From assembly GCA_024305745.1 (NCBI GenBank), contig JAHRBS010000014.1:1557501-1621500 (forward strand): 64,000 nt of DNA, read 5' to 3'. Shown piece after piece: positions 23,075-33,446 of this stretch. The stretch is from Polyporus tsugae. Its lineage: Eukaryota; Basidiomycota; Agaricomycetes; Polyporales; Polyporaceae. The number at the start of each line of letters is the position of its first letter. Within the stretch, counting starts at the first letter, position 1. The translations under genes were made by a program, and so were the position numbers. The notes below the pieces were generated by a model. That model searched no databases. It saw only the letters and a program-made list of their open reading frames with translations, and was not told where the DNA came from.

Positions 23075-24546
23075 TAGGTGAAATTTGTTGTTTGAGGTTT
23101 TTGCGACTCCTATTTTATTCGAATCCGTGCGGATAAGATATCCTGGTCAGATCGGGATAGATGGATTGGTGACCGAGTTAGTGATCACAAATTTTGGAAG
23201 CGGCTCAGAGTCAGGAAGGTTGGGGTAGATGAGGCAGTGCTAAGAGTTCGATCCGTGCCCCGTGGGGCGCTCCGATATTGGCCTCGTTTCGTTCCCCCAC
23301 CTTGTGGCAACAGTGCGGTGTTTCGGGATGTCTGGATCAAGTCTGGATTCAACCAGTATTCAACCAGCCTCCCTGCCATTCCCGCTGGTATTCATGTCTC
23401 CCTCACGCAACGCCCCTCGCAGCTGGACAACCTTGGCTGTCACGCTCTATAGCACCAGTCCGAACGTAACCGACCACGATTCCCTGCGTAGAGTCCACCC
23501 GAACATGTCCTGAGCTTCGTACCGTACTGATGCTGCGCCGGTATCATTGCAAGCGGTTGGTTCCCCACTAGCCCCGCTCATCCACCGCCTGGTTCATCCA
23601 CCTCGTACCCACTTATCGCACGCTTTGCTCTGCATTAGAATCCGTCGCGATCTGGTGCATAATTCAACGAGCACTGCTCTGTTGCTGCCTTTCCACGCTG
23701 CGGTCCTCGACGCTACTAGTACTACGCGCTGTCATCTGCCACGCCGGTACCTGTGTACTTCGCTACTAAGTGGTTGACGCTCTATTTCCCAATTGCAACA
23801 TCTACGACGCTTTTCGGTCTCTTATATTGCCGGAGACCACGCCTCCACCATTCGATCAGACGGACTTCCGGAACATGCAACTTTAGAGGAGAGTGTTGGG
23901 CAGTGAACGGAGGACGCGCCGCGGAGGATTTGAGTGTGAGAGAAAATCGCCGAGTCCATTTCTGTGATGTTCGTGAGCTTGACATATTCCTTTTCATTAC
24001 CCGCAATAGATGGAATCCGTGCCGACTGTGCATATCATGGATTGATCCTTCACGGAAACTACACGCGCCAGCGTGGCGAATGTCGATACGGGTGCGGCAT
24101 CTACAATTCTGTCCGCTTGTGTTGCCTCCGAATGTCGAGCCCGCGGAAGTTACTGGATTGTTATTTCATCCAATGACGTTGGGTGTAGTAAGCATGGGAC
24201 GGTCGTTACTTCCGATTTATGGGTGCAGTAGTACACACTGCCCGATATCTCAATGTGGTAATGTCCTGATATCCGCCTTTGTTACTCCTCACGCCGCTAA
24301 TAAATGCTCGCCCTCGTTCACGGACACCCAGATTTGCTGCGTGTCATGTTACCGTCGTCGCGTCTCGAGAGTCGACACAAATGCCCTTGAGGTAAGGCGC
24401 GCAGCTCATGGAGAGCTCATATAGCTTCGCAGAGGAATGTGAGTGACCCAATCACTTCGGCTTTCTTCGTCTCAACTTCGTTCCCTTCTCTGAGCTTGCA
24501 GGCAGCTCGTAATCGCTTTCAGCAAATTTTATCCTCCTTCGACAAC
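23075..24546. other. Spacer between surface-protein genes 2 and 3
   Basis: About 1.5 kb without a supported gene. The length matches the spacer between copies 1 and 2, but I could not see clear sequence homology by eye. A CATATAG motif near 24417 is the only weak TATA candidate for gene 3. Confidence 0.45.
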
Positions 24547-25300
24547 ATGCTTCACAAACCTTCCACCGTTCTTGTGCTCCTGTCGGCCCTAAGCCACTAC
24601 TGTTAGTTCCTTTCACTATATCTGCATCACGGAACTAATCCTTTGCTGACGATGTGCACAGACGTTTCAGGGGCGGTGGTATCGCTAGTCATCCCCTTCA
24701 CCGATCCCGATGAGGCCATCACTGCCAACTTTCTCGGCACCGACGCGGAAGGGCACACGTCCTGGTCGCTCGGTCCTGGCGTCACCAGCGGCTCGTTCAC
24801 CAACACAGACTTTGATCGCGGTATGTCCAACCCCACCGATCCCTAGTATCATATTCTCTGAGCTAAATGCCTACGGTACAGACACGCTCGTCGCAGGTGC
24901 TACGGACGTCCATGAAGTCGGAGCTTTGAGCACCGTGTTGGACGGGGTCACCGTGACTCTTACGGCATCCGCGGGCTGCTCGCTCGCAACCGGCGTGAGC
25001 GGTGGTGCCGTCTCCGCTGCGTGTTCTGCATCCGGACAGGCCGTCGGCGCCTTCTCTAGCATCGCAACGACGACCGCCATTACGACCGCGTTCACCTCCC
25101 AGGCGTCCCTGATAGCTGTTCAGGTGCCCGACAGTGGGTCTGGCGCCGTCCCAACCGCTGCAGCCACTTCTGCCGGTGGAACTCCTTCCGGTACTGGCAG
25201 TGCTCCGGCTTCCACTTCTACCAAGAATGCTGCTATTAAGGGGAGGATTGGCTGGGGTGTTGCGGGGGCAGCGGGTTTCCTCCTCGTGGGACTCGTCTGA
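24547..25300 (+). CDS. Small secreted, probably GPI-anchored protein, tandem copy 3
   Basis: Three exons join in phase: 24547-24601, 24662-24820 and 24882-25300, giving 210 aa. The first exon is again exactly 55 nt and both introns sit at the same phase (1). The signal peptide sequence has diverged. The core keeps LGTDAEGHTSW, TSGSFTNTD and DTLVAGATDVHEVG; the cysteine pair is in SAGCSLATG and VSAACSAS. A Ser/Thr/Ala-rich stalk and the hydrophobic tail (about 190-210, after KGR) follow. This is the most diverged member. The donor of the first intron is GTTAGT, not GTAAGT as in copies 1 and 2. Confidence 0.83.
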
Positions 25301-25596
25301 AGGGATGGAAGTAACCACTGCAAAGAATGTCTGGGATGATTTTGTACCACTAGCCCGTAGTACCTACTTAAGTACCAACCTACTACCTTCCTTAGTTTTC
25401 CGGGGGCGCTTGCGAGCGGGAACTGCCGCCGTTGGTTGCGAAGTTCGTCGGAAGTTCAAATTTGGTTCAAATGACACTAACTCAATCGCAAGTGGACGAC
25501 ACCGCACACTCTGACCTGGTCCACCCGCAGTGAGCACTTCCTCAATGTCCTGTGATTTCATATGGTTTGTTGAGTTTTCAACCTATACTGGTTGTC

Positions 25597-27424
25597 ATGT
25601 TAGCACGTTCCGCAGAGCGTTCGATGGTCGATATGGCACGAAGTGTCGACATCATCCAACTCGCAAGTAACTCTCCCCCCGCCGGCGTCGGCCTATGCGA
25701 GGACATCCTGATCACGATATTTGACCAATTCGATACATCCAACATCTCAGGTCGTGCCGGTTGCGCTCGCTGCGCCCGAGTGTGCTCTCGATGGTCAGAG
25801 CCTGCTCTGCGGGCCCTCTGGAAGTCCCTCAGGTCCGCGCCTCTCCCACTATATCGGATCCTGCTTCCTGGGCCAAAGAGTACATGGGTCGAGCGGCACC
25901 ACTCCGTGTCCTTGGGCACAGAAGGTCTTGAGAGTTTCTTCCAAACACTTGCTTTTGTGGAAGAGCAGGCTGAGCTTGTCGAATACTTCACTAAGGTGGG
26001 ATCCTCTATATATTCCCAGTAGGCTTCCGGGACTGACGTACTCTGGCTCTTCGAGCCATTTGTAGATATTACACCAGGCTCCATTTTCCGATCCAGATAT
26101 CTGGCAACGATTCCTCCGTCACGCTACCTATATCCAGCACATCGATCACTGGCGCTGCTACGACAGCGAGCAACCCCTCCTCCGTGCTCTGATAGCCCGG
26201 AATGGCCAAAAGACCTTCCTTCCCCATCTTCGTTCATTGACCTGGCTTGAAAACCACAACGGCGATGGAATACTCGCTCTGCTAGCCTCGCCTTCCTTAA
26301 CAACTCTTGAGTTCCAGATACACGAAAAGACGTCTCCCCGACAGGTAGAGGAAGCTCTCTACGCCCTCTCTTTGACCGCACCCTTCCTGTCTTGTTTACG
26401 AATCCACAACTACAACAAATCCAACCTTCTAAAACCGCCCGTATCATGTTTACAACAACTCAGGTCGCTGGTTATATACGACGATGCGACCTACCCCGAC
26501 TTAACGACACTTACTCCAAGCTGTCGGCAAAGCCTGGAGACACTCCGATATTCTCCCGAAGGCTTCATAGTCGCGCCGGATGATACCTCTGATGGTCTCG
26601 ACATCCCCAACCTGCGATTTCTTGAACTCTTCGGGCCGCCTACCGACCGCATGCGCGCATTTATCGCCCGTTTGCGCGCCCCGCATGTCGATTCGCTGGA
26701 CTTGCGGCTTCGGAACCAGAACAGGAGGCCCGCTAACAGCATTCTCGCTCACACCACACTCCTCCAGGTTCTGTCCGAGGCCTCGTTTGCGCCGGGCTTG
26801 TGTCGCCTCACCGTCACGGTGCAAGCGAAGTCAAGCCTAGGCAGTAGCCCCGGTATCGCTTCCACCAGCGTCATGAGCGGCATCCACCCACTGTTCTCCC
26901 TGCCAGCGCTCCGAGTGCTGAGCGTCGTGTACTTCTCCCCCGACGCCACGCTCGGCACGGACGCCGACATGCTGGCGGCCGCGACGGCGTGGAGGGGCCT
27001 CGAGAGCCTCAGCTTCGACTTTCCGTTCTCCGAGGCGTACGAGGCCGGCGGCTTTCCCTGCCTGCCGTCCCTCGCGCACTTCGCGACGCACTGTCCTCGC
27101 CTCGCTCAGCTCCGGATCCCACTCGCCTTCCGCACACCTCCTGAACCCGAGGTCGAGGACACGGGGGAGCGGCTTCCCGTTTCCTTCCACCCGCTGCGGA
27201 CCCTCGAGGTTCAGCCGAGGCGGTGGGATAGCGGGGTGGAGCCTGAGACGGTCGCGCGCCGGATCGACAAGCTCTTCCCGAACCTCGGCAGTGACGAGCT
27301 CCGTTACCGCTATCCGATCCGGCCTAGGATCCCGCCGAGGCGTTACCAGGGGCGATGGGACCTCACGATAGCAGCTTGGAAGGAGCTGAGGGCGGCGCGG
27401 GGAGGAGACGGGCATGAAGGTTGA
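25597..27424 (+). CDS. F-box/leucine-rich protein 1
   Basis: Two exons join in phase: 25597-25995 and 26066-27424, giving 585 aa. The F-box is at about residues 30-75 (LCEDILITIFDQFD, then CARVCSRWSEPALRALWKSL). The intron falls just after YFTK and leads into ILHQAPFSDPDIWQRFL, the same place and sequence context as in the third F-box gene at 40401. The rest is a leucine-rich region with irregular repeats (for example LPHLRSLTWLE, LRFLELFG, LRVLSVVYF). F-box proteins link substrates to SCF ubiquitin ligases through SKP1; the leucine-rich part would choose the substrate. Mushroom fungi carry many fast-evolving copies. The intron donor is the weak GTGGGA. Confidence 0.85.
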
Positions 27425-28065
27425 CGCGTTGACGTGAGACTGTGCAGTGCTTTCCCCCTTCCCATCGTCTTGCTTTACCCATCGAGAGCGAACATGTATT
27501 AACCTTGGTACAGGAATGGGCAAACTTATGAATCCGCACTGAAGCCAGACGCCACCATCTTCGCAGCCCTTCTACCCATGAGAGGAGGCGTTGGGCAGGT
27601 TGGGATCGGAAGAACAGGGGGGGTGTCTTCTGGATCGAGCCTCCAGTGGAGCGGCGGCGCAGTTGTATGCGAGGATGGGACTGTTTTTGCTGGTAGGGCC
27701 GAATAGTAGAGAGCGCGCACGCCGGGGCGTCAGGACTAGTGTCTCCGATGGACATGACTCGGAGGAGGTGCCGGAGGGTCGGCAGACACCACCGGTTGGG
27801 AAGGTCGGTAGAGGCAACGACCTCTCCGAGGAAGATGGGGAAGCGGAGGTGGTAGAAGTGGGACGTGGGTGAGACTGCGAACGGTCTCGCTATTCGTTAG
27901 GGGTATTGAGCAACTGCAGTGGTGGGGTGATAGACGCGAGCTTGCTAAAGGCATTCATCGAATCCTTGGAATGGGGGCGGCGATCTGAGACCTAAGTTGG
28001 ACGCAAACGTTCGGTGCTTCCCACCGCGTTCAAAGTCAAATGTATTTGGACTCGAAGCCGCGACT
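27425..28065. other. Intergenic between convergent genes
   Basis: The F-box gene and the UbiA gene end towards each other here. No reading frame with support is present; the stretch should hold both 3' ends. Confidence 0.5.
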
Positions 28066-29075
28066 TCACCGTAACACGTCCAAAGCCTTGTCCCCTAACC
28101 ATAATCCCGACATCGCCACCGTCCAGTATACGACTGCCTTGAATGCTAAATGCGCCAACCCGAGGTCCAGCAGGGGGACGAGCACGACGAGCAGCCCCCC
28201 AAGGATGTATACCCCGAATATGCTGAGGCGACGCTCGACGAAGAACGCGACTAGGCTAGGTTCACATGAACGAGGATCATCATTGTCAGCGGCACTAGCG
28301 CAGGACAAAGAATTATATATCCGCTTACTAGCAGCCTGCCGCGAAAGCAGTGGCAGCACGTGGACCCAACGCAGTCGCGATAGTCCGTTGCCCCACGGAG
28401 GCGTCCACATCCACGTCGACGACCGCCCCGAGCGCATGCACGCCCGCGGTGCACAGGCCGAGGATGTGTCCCTTGAGCCGCATCGCGCGAGAGTCGAGCA
28501 GACCGGCCCCAGCGGTGTAGCCTGCAAGGTATGCGAGATCGACAATGGCGCCGTTGGACAGGGAGTCGAACAGAGGACGCTCTTTGAACCGGAGAGGCGG
28601 CGCGGAATACTGCCAGGAGAGGAGGAGGAGGGCGAGTATGACGAAGACGTTGTGCCGGCGCGCCGTAAAGACCGACACGACGGTGATGAGAGAAGTCGCG
28701 ACCAACGAAGAGGCGACAACGGCAGTGTGCTGTGTGAGAGGGAGGACGGTGCCCTCGAGACCGTCTACCGTCTTGCGGGGGTTGCGGAGGTCAGACGCGT
28801 AGTCGTACACGTCATTTATGCCAAATACGACTAGAAATGAGAGATTAGCCAGTACTACTTGGAACGAGAACTCAATGAGAATGCTCACTGAAAGCAAGGG
28901 GAAACGAGAGCGAAAATAACTGCAAGCATGCCCGAGTCTTCCCCAGGAAGGTGAGGCCGATGGGGGAGTGGATAAGGCCAATTGAGTAGAGAATAGGCCC
29001 GAAAGACCATCCTGCCGGTCTGCTGACCTTGACGAGTATTTTCAAAGTCTCTGGATATCCATTATCTACGTGCAT
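28066..29075 (-). CDS. UbiA-family prenyltransferase
   Basis: Three exons join in phase: 28889-29075, 28329-28830 and 28066-28255, giving 292 aa. The first Asp-rich motif is NDVYDYASD, just after a membrane segment, and the second is DVDVDASVGQRTIAT; both bind the prenyl diphosphate through Mg2+ in this family of integral membrane aromatic or lipid prenyltransferases. RPAGWSFGPILYSIG starts the first helix. Seven to nine hydrophobic segments can be counted. The two intron joins restore FPLAFIVFGINDV and AAGCYLVAFFVERR, both typical. The acceptor and donor substrates cannot be inferred. It stands alone, with no neighbouring terpenoid or polyketide gene. Confidence 0.88.
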
Positions 29076-29890
29076 GACCCTCTCGCAGGGCCAAGGGAAA
29101 CAACAGCTGGTACAAAGATCGAAGTATGCCAGTGGTTCAAGAAGGACTCCCACAGCACACGTGGCACACGCGTGTGACGATACGCTCAGGAAAGCGAACC
29201 AGTGCTCGGCGCCAGATGTTGACGTTGATGTTCGAGCACAGACGCCAGTGGGCGGGGACCGGTTCCACCTGGAATGAATGGCCTCATGCCTACTAGAGCT
29301 CTGCTATTCGAAATAGTAAGCCCAACCAGTTCGCAGTCGTACCCGTAATCAAACATGGGGAATCTTGGCGTACAAATAATAGGTGGGTGACATCACTTTC
29401 TGGCGTTACTCGCGACGAGGTCATGATGACACGTTATGGTTTTCCCTGCAGAGTACTTAGCCTGACCGGCGAGGACGAATTTCGCAGCCATCACAACCAA
29501 GATCACATTATCCCGTACACTCAGGCTCTTCCAGGTCATAACCTGCAGTGCTGAGCGAGATGCGGCGAGATGTTGCCGTCACTCAGTATGCTCGATCCAC
29601 GAAGACGCATGCACAGCGCACAGTGCAGTCCTATGCAGTCCCAGCATGCTCACTGTGGTTGGCAATGCATCCCTGGTAAGTCCGCATTTCCTTGGCCGTC
29701 CCGGATGGACGCTTACCGGTGTGCAACCAGTATAAAAGACTGAGGAGGAAGGCTTGACGAACCTCAGCTCCCGCTCCCTTGCTACCTTTCGCCTTCACAT
29801 TTCCCAAGTCCGCTAGTCGGCTTGTTTTTCTTCCTACCTTCTTCCCCCAGCCTCTCTGTTGTTTTTCTTATCCTCATTAACGTCTTAGAG
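29076..29890. promoter_or_regulatory. Divergent promoter region; TATA box for the GH18 gene
   Basis: This region separates the divergently read UbiA and GH18 genes. A TATAAAAG box at 29731-29738 lies 160 nt before the GH18 start, followed by a pyrimidine-rich leader. No TATA box was obvious for the UbiA side. No gene is seen. Confidence 0.6.
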
Positions 29891-31050
29891 ATGTTCTCCT
29901 TCGCTCGCATGATCATTTCCATCCTTACCGCTCTGACGCTGGCGTCCGTGAGCAGCCTCGTCGTTGCTGCTCCGGCCCCCGCCGACGGCGACGTCTCTGC
30001 GTTGTCGGCGCGCTCTGTCGCTCCCAGCTCGCGATTCGTCATCTACTCGGACAACTTCGTTTCGGGCGCCCTTCCCCCGGCCTCCACGCTCAAGGTGAGC
30101 GTCGTGCTCGTGTCCACTCAGGCTAGCCACGTTCGCTGACATGTGCTCTTCCCTAGGGCTACAACGTCGTTGCACTGTCGTTCCTGACGCTGAAGGGCGC
30201 GGTCGACCAGGCCGCCAATTACGCCGGCCTCTCGGCTGCCGGGAAGAAGGCGAAGAGCGCCGAGTACCACAAGGCGGGCATCAAGATCATGGTGTCCGCG
30301 TTCGGCTCGACCGACACCCCCACGACCTCCGGCGCAAACGCCGTCGACACGGCCAACACCATGGCCAAGTTCGTGAAGAGTCACGGACTCGACGGGATCG
30401 ACGTCGACTACGAGGACTTGGCGGCGATGAACAAGGGCGACGGGAAGGCTGAGGAGTGGGTGACGAGCTTCACGCAAACGCTGCGGAAGACGCTCCCCAA
30501 GGGCCATTACCTCCTCTCACACGCGCCGCTCGCGCCGTGGCTCGCTCCCAGCCACCAGTTCGCTGCCGGGGCGTACGTGAAGATCAACAAGAACGTCGGC
30601 TCTCTCATCGACTGGGTATGTCTTCGTATTCCTCGTTCGCCTGTATTCTGACCGTCGCCGTCCCCCCCGCCGACAGTACAACGTGCAGTTCTATAACCAG
30701 GGCCTCTACACGACCTGCGAGAGTCTGATCTCCAAGTCGGGCGGTGCCTTCCCTGGCTCGTCGCTCCTCGAGATCCCCAAGCACGGCATCCCCCTCAGCA
30801 AGCTCGTCATCGGCAAGCCTGCTACCGCTGCCGATGCGTCCAACGGCTTCATGACCCCTGCCACGCTCGCTTCGTGCGTCAAGCAGGCCAAGACCAAGGG
30901 TTGGAAGGGCGGCATCATGGTCTGGCAGGTGCGTCGCCTTCTCCTGTCGGTCGCACACCGTCATCTTCAGTGTCTCATGATCCCCTCTATTTCCAGTACC
31001 CCCACGCCAACGCTGCCTGGATCAAGACGGTGAAGGGCAAGGCCTTCTAA
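29891..31050 (+). CDS. Secreted glycoside hydrolase family 18 enzyme
   Basis: Four exons join in phase: 29891-30094, 30157-30615, 30677-30928 and 30997-31050, giving 322 aa. A hydrophobic signal peptide covers about residues 1-26, followed by an Ala/Pro-rich propeptide-like stretch. The GH18 active site DGIDVDYE (147-154, acid E154) is intact, preceded by KIMVSAFGS and followed by LLSHAPLAPWLAP, YNVQFYNQG and GGIMVWQYPHANAAWI. This short single-domain form without a chitin-binding module resembles fungal endo-beta-N-acetylglucosaminidases as much as chitinases, so the substrate may be N-glycans or chitin. The enzyme would act outside the cell. Confidence 0.92.
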
Positions 31051-31577
31051 GCACCATCACGCAACTGTGCTGTCCCTGTTGACCAGGGTGGCAAGGATCC
31101 CTTCACGACCATGATGATCACGCGTTGAAACGAACTTCTCTATACCCCCAGTACTTTACCCTTCATAATGTGTTGCGATCGTAGTAATGGATTTTTCTTC
31201 GGGGCCGAAACGTTTATTGTGTGCGCACTGATCCCTCCCGAGGCCCAGAAGTGCCAACGCTACATGAAAGTAGCTTGTAGTCCACCTCAGGGTGTTGTCA
31301 ACGCGACTAACCATAGATCTGGCAGAACGCTCTCTCCCCAGTGTAACTCCAGAGGACCAACGAATCGATGCAATCCTAGAATACTATGTTATAATACACT
31401 AAGTAAGCCTCGCCAAGTCTGCACGATAGACTAGGCCAAGTATACTGTACAAAGAGTCGCGGTGTCCGGTCCCACGCCCCTGTCGCATCTACCAGCTACC
31501 AGACAATAATGATACCGATACCCTTCCGCTTCAATTCGAGGGGCGAAACACGTACATCCCTGCACACAGGCACGCCT
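31051..31577. other. Intergenic between convergent genes
   Basis: This stretch contains the 3' ends of the GH18 gene and of the DUF6533 gene. No supported reading frame was found. Confidence 0.5.
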
Positions 31578-33446
31578 TCAGATCTCGAAGTGTTCTGACG
31601 GCCAGCGGTGCGGAAGGTCGAGGAGCTCCGGGTTGCGGATGTTGAGCATCATGCGCGAGACGAGCGACGTCGAGATGCTGTGCGTGTGCATCGAACATAG
31701 AGTAGCAGATGAGGGATGGATCGCTCGACGAGAAGGATGGGGAAGGACGTACACGTTTGTCATGGTTGCGAGAATGCCTTTCTGCTCTGGCTGTTGGCGC
31801 AGATACGACGGGTCAGTCAAGGTGCACGCCGCACATCCGACGCCCACGTCCGTGACAGCGTACCTGCGCAAACTAGGGTGACAAGGCGAGGAACACGGGA
31901 GTCAGTTAGACGTGAATAAGGTGGGCGGAGAGAAGAGAAGGAGGATGACATACTATATTTGTCATGATGTTCGCCGTATAGCAGATGGCGAGTATCCTAC
32001 CGTACGCCAGACAAAGGTCAGGGGGGCTCGTTATCTATGTGCAGTAGAACGCACCAGAAGTATATTGTTCCTACAAATGAACCGAGGAAGGGGAGAGGGT
32101 GAGTAAGCAATTACAATAGGCAACCAAATAGAAGGCATCAGGCTGACGGGAAAGATACTCACCGTCCCGTAGGATGATGTGAAACAAGCTATGGCTCCAC
32201 ATTCGACCCACGTTCAACGCCTGCCACAGCGTCAGGCCAAAGACGGTCGCATCGAAGACGAGTATCGAGCTCCATGCTACTCCGAGGTCTGCGCCGTAGG
32301 GATCATAACACCACGTATATCAACTTGGGGTCCATGTTACGAATGCTGGATGTATGCCTACAGTTGCCCCTGAGATGGTTCCCATCCAGAGTGAGCTCGC
32401 AAGCACAATGGTCGACGGGCGTGCATGCTCACTGTTTCTGGGAGATCCGGAGGTCGCACCCCACCCACCGCGAGACGTTGTGCGAGTCGGCATGGCCCCC
32501 GCGCGCGCCGAAGACAGCCCACTAATCAGCGCACAAGCGATGAGCCCACAAGAAAGTCGTTGACGAGCGTGTGGATGCAGCGACGTACCACGGTGACCGC
32601 GCCTCCAATGGCGCATATCGCCGACAGCAGGAAAATCACCTGGCGATTTCGGTTGTAGAGCGCGTACGTTCGCAGCATCAACAGGACTGCGCGCGTTTGA
32701 CAATTAGCTTCAGCGTTGCTCGGAGAGGGGACAATAGGGCAGACGCACCGCCGACCACGACTTGGGTGACGGCTACCAGCAGCTGATGGTACAGCTGCAA
32801 CTTCCGGCATCTAACGCAAACGCACGCATACTATGTTAGCTTTTTGTCCATGTGAAGGGATACACCGCGCCCCACACACCTCTACGTGACATGTGATTTC
32901 GGCACTTCAGCTTGGGACTGGCAGAGCACGACATCACTCGGCGAGAGACGCACCGATTCTGGCATCGGCCAGAAGAACTCGTAGATGACCGGGATGTGGC
33001 AGACGACGGACATGTACCGGTTCACGAAGAAGAAGAACGACGCCCACGAGCGCCCGCCGGTCCAGTACCGGTCCACCTCGGCCGGGAGGGTGAGGAAAAA
33101 GTCGAAGTAGAGGATGGCTGTTGGGCGATGAAAATGAGCATGCGTCCGAGTACGGTTTTGGCCGCCGCGGGAAGCCAGCTGCGCCTACGCCAACCGACAC
33201 CGCAGGGGTGGGGGAGGATGGTGTGTGCGGAGCGGAAGACTCACTGAAAGAAATGGCTTGCACGATGTGATATAGGTTCGCGCCATCTGCACTGTGAGTT
33301 GCGGAGAGTCAGTATTACTGGGTGTATGCGCCTCCCTCCGTTACGCAAAGCAAGCGCGAGAAGAAGAGGGAAGGCGTGGCGAAACAACCAATGGGTACGT
33401 ACACGAGTTGAATGTCTGCTGCGACCGAGTCGGATGCAGCGCTCAT
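31578..33446 (-). CDS. DUF6533-type multi-pass membrane protein built from 13 exons, several microexons
   Basis: Exons in order: 33403-33446, 33245-33291, 32954-33117, 32749-32830, 32589-32686, 32433-32521, 32362-32369, 32163-32288, 32055-32070, 31954-31996, 31864-31872, 31753-31781 and 31578-31677. They sum to 855 nt, 284 aa, with every junction in phase. Three exons are only 8, 16 and 9 nt. The N-terminal block FDFFLTLPAEVDRYW and FFFFVNRYMS are the DUF6533 signature, followed by LLMLRTYALYNRNRQ, WSSILVFDATVFGLT, SLFHIILRDG and LVSRMMLNIRNP. Seven hydrophobic segments are likely. The family is abundant in mushroom fungi and of unknown function; a receptor-like role is only a guess. The paralogue at 58993-60720 has matching exon sizes. 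Confidence 0.82.
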
